NCBI GenBank assembly: GCA_025928215.1
Contig: JAICJW010000003.1
Span: forward strand, 1 to 32,354
Reading direction: 5' to 3'
From: Chloroflexia bacterium
GTDB taxonomy: Bacteria; Chloroflexota; Chloroflexia; Thermomicrobiales; JALYUS01
DNA: 32,354 nucleotides
The position numbers and the translations under genes are program-made. Every line of letters starts with the position of its first letter. Within the stretch, counting starts at the first letter, position 1. Below are positions 32,056-32,354 of the stretch, piece after piece. Below the pieces are notes generated by a model, which did no database searches, had not been told where the DNA came from, and was given only the letters and a program-made list of their open reading frames with translations.

Positions 32056-32354
32056 TTGATCCCGTGCCTGATGAGTGCCTCTCGCAACCCGTGGGCAGCG
32101 GCGGAGGGGAACCCGTGGCGGTATACGGGAGCGTATTTGGACAGCACGGTTGTACAAGATGGGAGCGCGGTACTACGACCCGGCGAGAGGGCGGTTCACC
32201 CAACTCGATCCGCTCGGCAATGGCTATGCCTATGCCGATGACAATCCGGTCAACTTCACCGATCCATCTGGCCTTTGTAGTAGCAACGACATTGATGACG
32301 GTAGACGTGGCATTGGTTATCCCAGTGGAGGGGATGGCACAGTTGGTGGCACCG
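32056..32354 (+). pseudogene. RHS repeat-associated core, 5'-truncated, frameshifted, continuing past window
   Basis: One frame gives GNPWRYTGAYLDST up to 32148; the next expected residues GLYKMGARYYDPARGRF resume in another frame from 32150 (TTG TAC AAG ATG), so about two bases are missing. The second frame continues through FTQLDPLG, GYAYADDNPVNFTDPSGL, the conserved end of RHS cores, and then a variable tail (CSSNDIDDGRRG) to the window edge. In intact RHS proteins this tail begins a polymorphic toxin domain. No RHS YD-repeat shell precedes it, so it is an orphan tip or the remains of one. The downstream part must be read to know whether a toxin and immunity gene survive. Confidence 0.8.

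Overview
This window is gene-dense, GC-rich bacterial chromosome. It reads most like Chloroflexota, probably near Thermomicrobia/Sphaerobacter; this is an inference from gene content. The supporting points are OpcA beside glucose-6-phosphate dehydrogenase, a System II cytochrome c maturation cassette, frequent GTG/TTG starts, intergenic inverted repeats, and secreted proteins with Thr/Pro-rich linkers.

Layout. (1) 3-5269 (+): an operon of ECF sigma factor, zinc-finger anti-sigma factor, LolD/MacB-type ATPase, MacB/FtsX-type permease and HlyD-type adaptor, i.e. a signal-responsive envelope transporter with its own regulator. (2) 5325-8050 (-): recO, a PH/SHOCT membrane protein, purine nucleoside phosphorylase and a YtxH-like protein, meeting the first operon at a hairpin. 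(3) 8244-12472 (+): ccdA, resB, ccsA and a TlpA/ResA thioredoxin, a near-complete System II cytochrome c biogenesis set, interrupted between ccdA and resB by a 141-bp inverted-repeat element. (4) 12528-15319: a tRNA-Lys(UUU) gene followed by a small decayed genomic island. It carries a frameshifted, truncated tyrosine integrase, a Tat-type exported glycine-rich protein and an unrecognised protein, and it ends in a second copy of the tRNA 3' half (37/42 identical).

(5) 15406-18753: an anchored TIM-barrel-like protein, an enolase-superfamily sugar-acid dehydratase and a secreted Ig-like protein. (6) 18800-25220 (-): a carbohydrate-oxidation cluster transcribed as FGGY kinase, transaldolase, zwf, opcA, pgl. 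It covers the oxidative pentose phosphate entry (glucose-6-P to 6-phosphogluconate), a kinase that may feed gluconate into the same intermediate, and the non-oxidative transaldolase step; gnd and transketolase are not here. (7) 25393-29996 (+): signal peptidase I, then a translationally coupled hydantoinase/oxoprolinase A-B pair. (8) 30050-31875 (-): an MFS exporter and a SnoaL-like protein. (9) The right edge enters a frameshifted RHS core whose variable C-terminus lies beyond the window.

The most interesting non-coding signals are the tRNA-Lys island with its covarying attachment-site copy, and a dispersed family of hairpins built on AGGCTGAAGCCTGC-like cores that sits repeatedly just after stop codons and appears to serve as terminators. 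I found no CRISPR array and no convincing wholly new system.
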